A stretch of DNA of 64,000 nucleotides, taken from positions 62,001 through 126,000 of the forward strand of contig JAENRP010000009.1 in NCBI GenBank assembly GCA_024741835.1, written 5' to 3'. The notes beneath the pieces are model-generated. The model saw only the letters and a list, made by a program, of their open reading frames with translations, had not been told where the DNA came from and did not search any database. Position numbers and translations under genes: made by a program. This document shows, piece by piece, positions 1 through 12,216 of the stretch (the stretch's first letter is position 1; each line of letters starts with the position of its first letter). Origin of the DNA: Diplocarpon mali. Its lineage: Eukaryota > Ascomycota > Leotiomycetes > Helotiales > Drepanopezizaceae.

Positions 1-3000
1 TCGATTACTTCTTGCTCAATGTGCCATTCCATGCATAAGAAAGCAAGCATGTCGGCGTTCACTAGAGCCGTCTTCATCAAGTGCATCTTGACAAGAGAGA
101 GGTCGTATGTCCATAGGGCTTGGACGACCAGGTGGTCGAGGATGGCATCACCAAGAAATTCCAGGCGTTCCTGGGAAGCGGGGCCCGAGTTGCACGAGGC
201 GTGTGTGATAGCTTCGACCAGAAGCCCCTTGTTCTGGAACTGGTAGCCAATAAGGCTTTCGAGCGGTTGCAAGACAGCGGGCAGTTCAATGTTCGATGCT
301 CTATGGAAGAGCAGAGATCGCCTGGTCTCGAGTGGCTGCCAGTCAAGTTGCGGGATGAATATCTTCAGACACTTCAGAGACTTTGCAATCCCTCCGTCGA
401 TCATCGAAGCTCCAATCAGAGCCTCAACCACATCAGCTGGAATTTTGGAGGATAACACTCGTTTACCATCGTCCTGGGTACATGTCTCCAGGTTGTCAAC
501 ATACATCGGGCGCCATCTGTGTGCGTTGAAGGCTTTCGTGATGATGAATTTGTCAAGTCCCCTGAGAACAGCAGCTGCGAAAAGACTTGAGTTGTTAACG
601 ATACGGGATTTCAATGCCGTCAGATAGCCTTCGTGCCATAACGGATATTTGGCTATTAGCTCGATCGAAGTGCATAGCTTCATTACGGTGTCTCCGAGGA
701 ATTCTAGGCGCTGATAACTCGTTTCTATTGAAGCACCTGGGGTCGAGATTGCTGTGGCAATAAGTTTACGATCTGAGATCCCGACGTCCTTCAAGATCGT
801 GTTCGATAGTCTCTCTGCAAGCAGGTAACTCTCGAGTTTGTACATGATTGAGGGGATCAGCCGCCCAAATTGGTAGTATTTGAAAGGCATCTCATCTACT
901 GTACACATCGACGCTGGCAGGGCACGGGAAATCAGTAACGGCATTTTGAATGGAGTAGGATGGGTTGCGTTCTCGGTAATCTTGGGAAGATCAGAAACAG
1001 CAAATGGGGGGCAACCCCGCTACCTACCTGGGAGTACAGTGGCATATAGTTTCTCCGAGGCAGCGAAACGTGATGGTACGATTCTCTGAATAAATTCCGA
1101 ACGCTTATGGAGCCTTTTGAGAGACAGGTGCATCGATTCCTCACTGTCCTGGTATCCATGGTATGGATTCTGGACGAGACCGATGTCCGGCTTGGTCGCG
1201 AGACATTCCTTGAAGGTGTACGCAATATCCTTGTGGTGTTTATCCCTAATCAGCCCCGAAGTCCCATCCACTCGAGATACCTGAAAATCTTCCGTGCCCA
1301 TCATATCACTCAAATGCTCATTCGCGACAAACTGTAGGACTGATGGTCTTCTTTCGACTGTGAAACGATTACCAAAAGCAGTCTGTAACAGGGCCCATGT
1401 ATCATTCACAGCTTTCGACCGTATATCAGAGCTTACACCAACTGTTCTCAGGGTGACATTGAGAGAAAACTCCGTAATGTCGTCCCAATATAGCTTGATT
1501 GGTAGCAACTGTCCTAGATACACGGGGACAAGGACGGCGATTTCGAGACCTTGGAAAGCGACAGAATACTGATGGATTACAGGGTCAGTCTTCCATGCTT
1601 GTGCAACATAGATCCATGGATTTAATTGCTCATGGACTGATTCCACAGAAGCTGTTGCACCTGATGATGTTCTCAGATCGTCAGGGACTACTTCGTTCCC
1701 CACGGTTGGCAAGAGATTTTCGTTGACAAGACCGGCCTTGTAAAGTGCGACGTACGATTGGAAAGCCGCGTCTTTGATTGCATTTTTCTCGCTTAGCCAA
1801 GATCTCTGGCTCTCCGTAACCCGAACGCTTTCATCCACAGAGAGAGGCAAAATGGCTTTGGCTCGGATCGTAGCGCCCTCGTTAAAACAAATAAAATCCG
1901 GACGTCTGTCAACATATTCTTGAGGCGGTAACTGCGCACAGAAGTGGTGAAGATGTGCTATAGAATTGTCCAGGTCAAGTACCGCACTGGTACTCGTCAC
2001 CTGGAATATTCGTCCGTCATGCTCTTCAGTATCTTCATGCACTAGATACTCTTGTAAAGTGCGCATTTCATCCTCGTACATATTTCTCATGCCAGCCTCA
2101 AGCTGCTCCCATCCTGTGAGCTTCTTGTCAGCCGAATCAATCAAAAGAATAAGCTTAGATTCTTGATGCCTAGCTCGACCTCGTCTCTGCACGAAAGATT
2201 TTAGATTTGCCGGCGTTTGGAAGCAAATGACCATGTTGCATGCTGGAACGTCGATACCTTCTTCAAGGACGCTAGTTGCCACCGCCAATCTTATCTTTCC
2301 TGATTTAAAATCCGAAAGGGCATGCTTCTGTTCGTCCGTGTCAAAGAGCTCTAACAGATTCCGTGCCCGGTACTTGTATATCGATGAACCAACGATAGTA
2401 CCGATTTTGAATCTCCCACGGATTGTTGGATGTACTGAAAGCAAATGGCTGAGTACTGCTGCAGTTGCACGCTCCTAGTCCACATGTAAGCTTCACAGCG
2501 ATGGCCAATTCCGCCCAAAATGTGACCATTTTCAAAGGTGACTATGAGATGAGGTGTCAATCCAAGCTAGATCCAGGCTTGATCATCTACCGTCGGTCTG
2601 CGTGAAATATTGACTATAGTGCTTTAGAGACTTGCCTGCACAAACACGATTCCTGAAAACCCATCAGGTTCTTGGAGAAGTATCTCAACCACCTTTGCTA
2701 CTTTATCGCTGACAGACTGCACATCGTCAAGGCTAAAAAACGTCGGAGAAGTCTCAACTCCTTGCAACGCCTTGGCGAGATATTCCTTTTCAGCATCCGC
2801 TATATCCCAGCCATGGGAAAAGTTTTCGGACCCGCTAGCAATCTTCCTAATTTTCAAGATGACTTGAGAGATGTAATAATTCGCAGCCCAGGGTCCTAAA
2901 TCCTGTAAGATCGTCTTCGCGGTTGAACAAAAAGATTTTATCTGATCATGACACAAAGTCTTGCCACTCAATCGGACTTTGGCGAGAATCTTCTGGCCCT

Positions 3001-4646
3001 TCTCACTTTTGTCTTTCGACAGGCTAAGAAAGCATGGATCTATTTCAATATCGAGATTAACGTATGCACGATTTAGAGACTCCATCGCCTTGTTTAAAGG
3101 AAATGATGTCTTTTGATACTATGAGAGATTAGAACATATATCTTGATTGTCTACAGGAGCGATGGATCACAATCAGAGATATGCTCCGGGGTTTTCAACG
3201 AAGTAATGTACTCACCTGAACTTGCACCAGCAAAGGCAGTTTTACTTCGAGCCGTAATTCTGCTCGATGTTTCGAGGGTGTTCTACAAATCGCATCCAAC
3301 GTCGTTTCGATGGTAACTAGATCCTGCGGATTCGTCTTCATGATCGGACTAGCTGTCATGCCCAGAATATGCGGAACACTCAGACCTGCCCCCTTGCGTC
3401 GGTGGTAGAAAAGCGACATGACTTTGGCCCCGGCATGCTTGTTGACGCAGTTGTGGGCTATAGATTTTATCAATTTGGAAATAAAGTGTCAAATTAAGAT
3501 GGAAGGCTACCTTCGTCAAACACAATCAAGGCTAAGGATTCCATGAGAACAAATCCATGGACAAGAGCATCGAGGAGAATCTGGTAAGTTGAGACAACAA
3601 TCTTGATATTCTTCAGAACCGCGTCCCAATGACTTTGGTCTGTCCAGCGATCAACGCCATCGGCACCGCTCATGAATTTGCACTGGACGGAAGTGATCTG
3701 TGATGAAATATAGGCAAATTGTTGTGCAGATAAAGCAACAGTGGGAGCAAGGAACCAGATAATCTCAAACGTGTTAGCAACGTTCCTGTCGTCGAGATCA
3801 TACGTACTGACCTGGTTCGAGGACATGTGTTCGAGCTCGTGTTGCATCCGCATAACCGCACTAGGTGTTCTCATTAGGTCAAACTGGTAGAAAAAGTAGC
3901 GAGCTCAGCAGTAGAAACGAGCCAAAAACTTCAAGACAACTACAGTACATCAAACAAGAGCGTCCCTATAACAATTCTAGATAATGCGTAGCTTATCTTA
4001 CATATGTGTTTTTCCAGAACCAGTATCCATCTTTGATTATCAGTATGATTCTCGCTCACCGGGCCTGGTGGGTACGTACAGCAACAATTATGTTTCTCTT
4101 TACACTCTCCTCCAACATTTCCATCTGGTACGGCCTAGCTTTGATCACCAGCGGTCCATCATTCAGGTCGAGAATCGGTGAAGATTCAGCATCACTAAAA
4201 AAAGCATCAATCCCATCATCTGGGCTCTGGACCTCGGTGAAATTCTGACTGAGAACTAGAGCCTTACGTTCCAAGGATTGGCCAGCGGTTAGATTTGGAG
4301 GACTCGGTGCCTCCAAGAAGGCAGATCTAAGGTCTTGCATGATGCTGATATGAAGGCGATTGCATGAGGCTGCTGATACCAAGGCAGCGAAACTGGCAAA
4401 GCAAAGCCGAGCGAGACGTTCACTCTTGGTATCCAAGATCATCAAGTTGTGTGGTTGAAGCCAGAGAGTTCGTTCGCCAAACATAGAAGAGGTCAAAAGG
4501 TCATGGCTGCCAAGCCAATTCCTTATTGCCCGCGCTTGCAACTTGATATACTGCATGCTCTCGGCATCCTGGGTAATGCGTGCCCGGGCTAAGAGGAAAA
4601 TTAGAATACTGGCGGGTGGAATTCGTGTAGTGAAGTGGAAATTCAC
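1..4646 (-). CDS. dcl2: Dicer-like protein 2, RNA interference ribonuclease (3' end outside window)
   Basis: This enzyme cuts double-stranded RNA into small RNAs for RNA silencing and antiviral defence. My exon model is 4646-4080, 4030-4002, 3860-3511, 3457-3216, 3118-2636, 2474-1028 and 898-1, which gives about 1,338 residues in the window. In order I see a Walker A motif (DTGSGKTH, in the tiny second exon), a DEAH box split by an intron, a helicase C domain ending QRRGRAR, a Dicer dimerisation fold, RNase IIIa (YQRLEFLGD) and RNase IIIb (SQERLEFLGD). Both RNase III signatures keep their acidic residues. I see no clear PAZ domain, as is common in fungal Dicers. The C-terminal end lies beyond base 1. 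About 170 residues precede the helicase, so the true start could be a later Met. The intron at 2635-2475 has a GC donor. Confidence 0.93.
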
Positions 4647-4789
4647 CAGCGATCAGGCTTGAATCCTTGAACCTTCAAATGAAAAGCTGGTTGTGAGCCT
4701 GGATCAATATGTGAGCAGTGCCGGGGCATGATGTAGATCACGTGATCTATACAGAGGACTGGCCCGTGCGTCTGATACTAAGGTAGGGA
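4647..4789. promoter_or_regulatory. Short bidirectional promoter between dcl2 and the 2H-phosphoesterase gene
   Basis: Only 143 bases separate the two assigned start codons, which face away from each other. A perfect 16-base palindrome, TAGATCACGTGATCTA at 4734-4749, is centred on the E-box CACGTG, a typical site for basic helix-loop-helix factors. If dcl2 starts at a later Met the interval is longer. The regulatory role is inferred from position and symmetry. Confidence 0.5.
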
Positions 4790-5659
4790 TTGACACCTTC
4801 TGCTGGAGTCCAACGAACACTAACCACTTTTTCGGCTCAGATTGTCAGACTTCTAAAGGCACGGAGAGACCAAATTCAAGTCTCTCGGACTCTAGCTATG
4901 GCGCCGAGACCATCAGCTTCTCGGCTGACCCACTTCCTCTGCATTCCACTCGTCACCTCCACTTCTCGACCGCAACTCCAAAAAACGCTCTCCATCTTCA
5001 AAGATGATGCCGCAAACTGCGCGACCAGCGGTCGACGATTCCCTTCAGGCATTCCCCCACAAGCCTTCAGACCATTGGGGACCCTGAATCTCTCGGTGGG
5101 CGTAATGTCCTTACTAAGCCCTGAGCGCCAAGAAGGAGCCCTAAAAATTCTTCGCCAGCTGAACCCGACAGAGTTACTCTCATCTATAAAGCCAGCAGAC
5201 ACCCGCTCAGATGCAGAGAGCCCCGGAGAAAAATCACAGGACACTGGTCAAGACCCTGCTTCTCTCAACATCACGCTCAAAGGACTCCGAAGCATGCAAG
5301 AAACCAGCAAGACGCCGGCGCTGTTCGCCCCGTCTCTGGACCCCGATATGCGGCTCTACAGATTCTGCCAGAAGCTACGAGAGGTCTTTGGTGACTTCCT
5401 GGTGCAGGATACGAGGCCGTTGCGGCTGCATGCTCCGATTCTGAATACGCTGTATGTGCCTGGGAAGAAGACCACCAAGAAACGGGCTAGGAAGGAGAGA
5501 CTGAAACTTGATGCGACGGAGCTGATCGCGAGATATGAGGACTTTGTATGGATGGAAGGGGTGAGAGCTGAGAAGGTTGCGATCTGTAAGGTAGGTGCTC
5601 AGGTTAGGACGGGTGGGCAGGAAGAGTATGAGGTGGTAGGTGAGGTAGAACTACCGTGA
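4790..5659 (+). CDS. AKAP7/ASCC1-like 2H phosphoesterase-fold protein, one catalytic His replaced
   Basis: This single exon encodes 289 residues. The opening THFLCIPLVT, the central GTLNLSVGVMSL and the later LRLHAPILNTLYV follow the order of fungal AKAP7-type 2H proteins, a family that handles 2'-5' or cyclic phosphate ends of RNA. Family members usually carry H-x-T/S in both motifs. Here the first His is Asn (codon aat) and the second motif reads HAP instead of HAT, so catalysis may be weakened or lost. The first in-frame Met is at 4790. A second Met at 4898 (MAPRPSASRL) lies just before the conserved part and could be the real start, since the upstream 36 residues look like a possible leader. 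The gene diverges from dcl2. Confidence 0.75.
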   Translation: MTPSAGVQRTLTTFSAQIVRLLKARRDQIQVSRTLAMAPRPSASRLTHFLCIPLVTSTSRPQLQKTLSIFKDDAANCATSGRRFPSGIPPQAFRPLGTLNLSVGVMSLLSPERQEGALKILRQLNPTELLSSIKPADTRSDAESPGEKSQDTGQDPASLNITLKGLRSMQETSKTPALFAPSLDPDMRLYRFCQKLREVFGDFLVQDTRPLRLHAPILNTLYVPGKKTTKKRARKERLKLDATELIARYEDFVWMEGVRAEKVAICKVGAQVRTGGQEEYEVVGEVELP

Positions 5660-6497
5660 TGATGGCAGAAGCTTGTTGGAGAGCTGGACAGAAAGCTGTA
5701 AGATTAACGTTTATATCGATGCGCGAGAAAGGTACAATGAGTTCATGGAGACTGAATTGAAATATCGGGGCAAGTCGCTGCGAAAGGCATTAATGAGTCA
5801 GTGAACTCCGGGTCAGGATAGATGGTTAGTGGCTAGTCGGCGGTCGGGAGAGGGGTGAGTCTGGGGAGGGAAGGGCAAAGAGGGAGTCATGCTGAGGGAA
5901 GCTACCAAGAGGTTTCCCTGACTATTCTGGCCAGTTGAGTATGGACGAAGGCTGTTCCATGAGGTCTTGTAGAGTCGAAGAACAAAGGCAGCCGTCCGAG
6001 TTGTTATTTGTGAAAGAGCAGGGTGTAAGGTTCAACGGTTGGAAGAACCGCGTCTACAGGTTCATCATCGGATGAAACCTTAATTCGCAGGTTCCCGTGG
6101 ATGGCTCGAATCACTTTCGATGGGCGCTGCTCTCACATGTATCCAGCGAGAAGGGAGCGTTCAGATCGTTCCTCATTTCCTCTGAATTTCCGCGCGTCCA
6201 TGCCGAAACACAGATATTGTCACCTGCATAATCTTGTCAGGCCTCAAGTACCGTAGTAACCTCGAGTAACTAAAGCTCTGCTGAGAAGAGAGAAGAAGAA
6301 GAAAAGGAGAAAAACACATATGCCAATCGCACGCCCGAGAACGCCGTGAGCTATGAAGCATTTGTCGTAAGAGGAGAACACTGCACAGCCGTGACTCCAA
6401 TGTCGCGAACCGGAAAATCCAAACAGCAATTTTTGTCTGCGCCATCAGATTCCCAGTGCGATAACATGCGCTATTGCTGGTATCTCGCCATCACAGT
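5660..6497. other. Intergenic, nothing recognised
   Basis: This stretch lies between the convergent ends of the 2H gene and the Ypd1 gene. I see no conserved reading frame, repeat or RNA gene. Both 3' untranslated regions must lie here. Confidence 0.6.
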
Positions 6498-7158
6498 CTA
6501 CGATGCGTAGAATTTCTTCAGCACCTTCTCGATCTCTTCGTACTCCTCCTTGACGGTCACCAGGGTCTTCTTGATCCTCTCTAAGCACTTCTGCTCGTCT
6601 GGCTCGTCGGTGGTACCCTCCTCGTCCTTCTTCTGGCCGTAATGTTGAATCTTCTCGCAGCTGTCCTTGACCTTGGTCAGCCCAAGCGTAGCAGAAGACC
6701 CCTTCAAGAAATGGCCGAGGGAGGAGAGCTGGGCCAGGTCCTTCTCCTCACTGGCCCGGATATTTTGTCAGCACCTTTGATCGCCGGGCGGGGGGTTGTT
6801 TCGCTATGCTATGCGCCCACTCACAGTGCGGTCTCCATCTTCTCAAACGTCTGCTCGGCCTGCTCGAAGAACCCAAACACAATGGACCGACTGAAGTCTC
6901 TATCATCCTCGTCGTCGTCCATCTCCAGGATCTGCTCGAAGGTCAAGGCATCGATGCTGTCGCCCAGGTCTGGTAAACCAACCGAGCCCTCCTCACTCTA
7001 CAGCACGCGCGCGCGGTCAGCTCTGCGACCTCTGGTTGCTTGGCTTTGCTCTTCTGCTTTCCAAGTTCGAGCTCGAAGTGGCGGGGGTCACTTACTCTAT
7101 CCTCCGACTCGTGGGGCAAAATTTCGGGGGTGCTGGTACTTTCAGGCATTTTCGACAT
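6498..7158 (-). CDS. ypd1: Histidine-containing phosphotransfer protein Ypd1
   Basis: This is the phosphorelay intermediate that passes phosphate from hybrid histidine kinases to the Ssk1 and Skn7 response regulators, which control osmotic and oxidative stress responses. Exons 7158-7096, 6997-6825 and 6750-6498 sum to 489 bases, or 162 residues. The Hpt domain fills the last two exons: FEQILEMDDDED and FSRSIVFGFFEQAEQTF form the first helices. The phosphoacceptor is the His of LGHFLKGSSATLGL. The C-terminal helix contains YEEIEKVLKKFY. Both introns are GT-AG (gtaagt and gtgagt donors), and the frame is kept across both. The length is normal for the family. Confidence 0.93.
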
Positions 7159-7938
7159 GGTGTTCGCGACGGATCTGACGCTGGCCGAGAGGCAGGAAGA
7201 TCTGTTAGGCAGACGGGCTTGTGCGAGAGGGGATGGAGCAGTGTTGATGCGTCGATTTCGGAAGCGTCAGGTGTGGTTATAGTGAGGCTGATCGCCAATG
7301 GAATGATGGAATATGTCTCAAAGCAGTCTAGGCGAAGTCGGCAACGTGTAACAGGGCCCAGATGGAAGCTTTTGCGCTGTTACCAAAACCTCTCGCTCCC
7401 AAAGCACGCCACAGCCAGCCACGGCCACAGTCACTTTCACCGTCACCGTCACCGTCACGCAGACTTCCTCGCCCGCACCAGCAGATGCCAGACAGGAAGA
7501 GCACGTCGCAGCATCTTCTACTATGCATTCATGGACAGGCACGGAGCTGTCCTCTGGGGCCAGTGTTCTGCTTCGGTACGTGCCAGCGGAGATCTATGAC
7601 CAGGGAGGGGAAATTTGGGGCCTCGAAGGATTTGCAGGGTTTGCTGCAAGTGCAGGCAAGGTCTTTGGGCAGCCAAGCAAGCTTCTTTTCTCCCTCTTTG
7701 CTGCTACTGCGTTTTGTTCAGCTATTGACAGTATCTGTCCTGGAGAGAATCTATGTCTTGGACAGAATCTATTCGCCAAAGGACGGTCCTGCAAAGCTAA
7801 CTTCTACCCAAGACGGAGGAGGGAGAAACCTAGCCGGACAGCATGTATAGATATACGCATCACTCTGGAGCAGGTGGACAGTGAGCCGGTTGGGAGAACT
7901 GTAGTACCGTGCACGTTTCGCAGCATGGGCCAATATAC

Positions 7939-7957
7939 CTCTCTCTCTCTCTCTCTG
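7939..7957. repeat. CT microsatellite
   Basis: A run of about nine CT dinucleotides lies inside a longer pyrimidine-rich tract that continues to about 8010. It lies in gene-free sequence. Confidence 0.9.
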
Positions 7958-9206
7958 TCTCGCGTTCCCCCTCTCTTTCTTGTCTTTCTTGGTCCTTTTT
8001 TCTTCTCCTGGTCTCCCGCACCAAGGCCGTCAGCTTTGCCATCGCTACCGTCGCTGCACATACCTACCAACCCACGAGGACCTGTCGATACACTGGTCCC
8101 GAGTCATGCCTCGGGACACAGGATCGTGTTAACAGAGTACGACTCCAGTCTCTCAACCCTCGCCTGAAGCCTCTTTCTCCAGTCATTTCCCCTGTCATGC
8201 CTCCCGTCAGGCAGTCAGTCTCCTCTCCCTCGGGGTCCCACACCACCCTGGCTCGATGGGAGACGTTAATCCGCAGATCATCAGGACACGGTGCACCGCT
8301 GGCCTGCTGGAACCATCCAGTGAATCACCCCATCGTAGTCGTCGGGCTCAGTGTGCGGCAATACGGCTGACACGGTCCGCCGCCGGCTCCTGTCCCAGCC
8401 TCGTCTTGTCAACGCACATCGCAGGCGGAGGACTCGCACTTCTGGCCACGGCGCACTATCCACTGGCAGACGATCCTCCCTCACGTGCCTGACGGGCTGC
8501 AGTCACCTGATTGAGTCTCGCCTGTCCCAAGTGGGGAGTGGGAGGCGACGGTGCGTGGGGGAGAGAAGAGGAGGTCACAAATAGAGCGACTGATACCTCT
8601 CGCGGGGGGGGGATGGCGCGGGTCAGCGAAATCCTTACGCAGGGTGACGCATCTCACATCCACTACGTCAGACTGCATACGGAAGCATAAAGCCAAGAGA
8701 TAGAGGTGTTCCTAGTCATGTGCACCACTTTCCAGAGTGGTGATTGGGGCGATCAAGCTTCTTTATAACATACTTTGTGTCGCTCCAACTCGAGTCTCCC
8801 ACCACCATATATACAACACATTCTAGAAGGGCGACGATGATCACGAGAGATCCGCCGTCTACGTGGGAGCCCCTCGTGGACGTCCGTCTGGCGCGGGGCC
8901 TGGGAGAGCCAACACCAGCAATCGCCAGCGCTGCTCTATCTTGGGAATGGGCTGGTGGGCAGCGCGACGACCGTGGGATCCGATGTTCTGAGCCGGCCAC
9001 CAAAAGCAAGCACACGTCCGACCTGTGAAAGGGCGGAGGCCGGCTTGCCGTTGTTTGGCGGACAGGAAGCCCCGCCCCGACAAAATCGAGCTCCTCCGAC
9101 ACTGTTCATCCGCTCAGTGGCTGGGGTCACGGGGATCGGTTGGAGCCCCAGACCCTCCTCGTCTCACCCCAGTTGCAGCTTGCATCTGGAGGAGACTGCA
9201 ACTGGA

Positions 9207-9270
9207 GGAGAGCCGGGACCAGAGCCGGGACCAGAGCCGGGACCAGAGCTGGGACCAGAGCTGGGACCAG
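9207..9270. repeat. 12-base tandem repeat, about five copies
   Basis: The unit is close to agccgggaccag, repeated about five times, with the later copies reading agctgggaccag. In one plus-strand frame it would encode a GTRA repeat, but no surrounding coding evidence supports translation. Confidence 0.85.
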
Positions 9271-12216
9271 AGCAGACATCCCGCTTGACGGGAGGCAGAG
9301 CACAGGACACTGCGAACGAGACGCTGCACACCGTGCGAGTAGAGAACGACTTGGTCTGAAATCTGCCAGCTCTCCGCCCGAGGGATGGCCCTTTTCTCAG
9401 GCATCTCAGCCCCTCCCACAAGGTGGACAGAGAAGTGGAGTTGCGCGGCATTCATCAGAAGCGCTGCTGCACGTCGGGAGAGGCGTCGGTGGATACAACG
9501 CTGCGACTTTCAACAGCTGCGAGACCCGGTGCCCAGGAACCGGAGCCAATTGCTCCCTCGCTCTCTCGCGCAAGCTCCTGCAGAGGTGACAGGCCCTGAC
9601 CCAACATCGGATAAAGGCTTTGTCGCCGAGGCACCAGCACGTCAAACTAGCAATGGTCTCATGATGTGGAACGCCGCCGCAGACGTCTTTTCTCAAGCAG
9701 ACGTCCCCCGGAAGTTGTGTTGGCTCTGCAGTCTGGTCTATCCTGCTCCGGATGGCGTGGAGAAGGCTGCTCATGACTGTATGTCGGTGTTCGACACAGC
9801 CAGCCCTATACTACACGCTGCGGTTCCCCGGAAAATCCCTCCCGTCCTGATGATAGGTACTGTCCCGATGGTTTACACAGGTAGCTGGGCCCGGAAAGGC
9901 AATCGCATCATCAGGCGAGTACTCGATAAATAAACAAGGGTCTGAGCTATCGATCACAGAGTGTCCTAGAGACCCTAGATCCTAGATATCCTTGGTTTCC
10001 TGGCCTGGCACTCAGGCGCTCTACTTTCAAATTCTTGATCAAGCTCTTGTTTCTACAAAACGATTGTGTTTCAGAACTCGCCTCGCTCGCAGCAACGGTC
10101 TGCCCTATGACGGCTATCGGCGTGCCACTATCCACATGCAACCTATCCCACGACGATTTTGTCGGAAAACCAACCAAGATATTGATAAATTGACATGTTT
10201 ATTTTCGCAGTCATTCCGGGGAATCTTTGTCACTGCTGGCAGTGCCGGACCTCGGGCAAGTCGACCAGGAGGCTCTCTCCCTTATCGTTGATTTCTCTCG
10301 AATAAACTCTGACAACAAGCTTGTCCCCAGGATGCTCTTCCATTGGGAAATTCTGATCATGAGTCGTCCACATTTTGCCTTCTGTAGTACAGCACTGCCC
10401 GCTAAAACTCATACTACTCCACTGCTCGGCTCGGATTCAACGACTCTGTAACGCTCGAACAATGTCTAGGGGGCGATACACTTCCTCAGCATAAGACATC
10501 ATCCTTGGGAGACGTAGACTACCAAGAAACAGCAGAATTCGACGAGGAATGACCCGCTGTGTTTGTCGATCTCTCAAAAAGTTCGTACTTAGCCGAGACG
10601 TTTATTTGCCGGGTGAGCTCGTCGCTACTCAGCACAAGAGTCCGTATTCATCCGCCTCTACTGTTGCTTTAAACAAAGCCCTAGAATGGCAGACACCAAG
10701 GGCATTGCATGTTCCTCATTCTGATTTTACTTATCATGTGCGAGTGGTCTCACACGACACGCTGTCTGATACCAGTAACGAAATATATTGTTGATTGAAT
10801 GAGAACACCTTCCCAACGAGACAGGCGACAAGACGCCATCTCAACAAAGGCCTAGCGACACAAAGTGGCACCAGGTGAGGCGGGGAGCACTCACGGTCTA
10901 TCGCTGCCGAGAAAGTCTGAGGCATCATCCCGCTCCGTACATCCGTGGACCACCAGTTCCCCGCTCCACCACACTAGGCTGATAGAGTGGTGCTGGTTCT
11001 TTGACTTCATCGATACAATCATCATATAACGAGCTAAGATACGGCTGACTTTGAGCCCAGCGATCGTTACTACCGTCTCCTGCTTTATTCTGGGCTCAGG
11101 AAAGTGAATGGGGAGAAGAGATAGAGGCTTCGGACAGGCACCACTAAGGAAAATTCTGGTGAACACCAAGCAAGCAGTCAAAGAGTGGCTCCTATGGATT
11201 CGAATGATGTTATTGATCTCCAAGGGGGTTTGTGTGATGTGCTGTGTCTGGTTCTGTGGGTGCAGGGTGCCAGCGATGCTATGCATCATTTCAGTAACGC
11301 GTTGGATGAAGTCAGGGTGCGCAGTAAATTAACCCCCCTTTCCCCCCCCCCACCCAAAAAAACCTCTTAAGTTGGGTTTAGTCGGAGGAGGCCAGTAATT
11401 CCTGTCGGCTTCGCATCCTGCTGTAGCTACTTATACCCTTGGTCTAGCTCCCCCCCTGAAACTCTCGCTTACTACTGACTGGCCCAAAAAATATGCACCA
11501 GTAACCGATTAATCTGGCTGGAAGATGGGCCAATAAGTATGACTAGAGTTGGACAGTTGCGTTCTAATCATGTGGTTCAGCCTTGAGTCCTCTGAAAGTA
11601 ACTATACCATCTAAAGTACATATGCATTTGAAGCGTTTAAATGTTTACATGAGACGCATGCTTAACGAGCTTCCCAAAAATTAACTCCGATGGTAGAAAG
11701 ACAGCGCACCAGACTCCGAGATCTGGGTAGGCTAGAGGCCTCGCTAGTCCCGGAGTAATAGTAGCATTTCTTGCGGCATGGTACGGAGGAGCATCCTGTC
11801 CTTAAGTGGTGCGGGTGCGGGTCACGGGGAGATGGTGAGATTGTACAAACCCTCGTGGCGGCAGCCGCGGACGCATCTCCGAAGCATCCACCGAAAGACA
11901 GCGCGGTCCAGCGTCGAAGCCTAGGAGGCCAAGGGCACAAGCTTTTGTTTAATTTTGGCAAGCCTTCTCGCCAGTGCGTCGATTCGTGGCACAGCCTTGC
12001 AGCCTCGTTCAGATATCCTCAGCCTTGCCTCGCCCCACCTTCACGTCAGCCAGGCTCAGATTGGTGTCGCCTTCGCCAGGCACCCACAAACTTCCCTCTT
12101 CAAGCATCTCGACTTTCACGCCTTCATTCCACGAACTGCCCTCTGCCCCCGCCCTGAGAATAACACTCCCCCCTCCCCCTCCTTAACAAAGAGATGCTGG
12201 CAATCCCTCGGCGCGC

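Larger units (their letters stand above)
7159..12216. other. Five-kilobase stretch with no recognised gene
   Basis: Several open frames of 130-215 codons occur, for example around 7523-8167 and 9385-9933 on the plus strand. None shows a known domain, a consistent codon pattern or convincing splice continuation. The stretch holds CT and CACCGT simple repeats and a 12-base tandem repeat near 9210-9270. It could contain untranslated regions or non-coding transcripts. Confidence 0.5.

Noticed and set aside
9140..9589. Open frame with a GTRA repeat
   Set aside because: The repeat is a simple 12-base tandem array read in one frame. The rest of the frame has no domain, and frames on both strands are open because the sequence is GC-rich.
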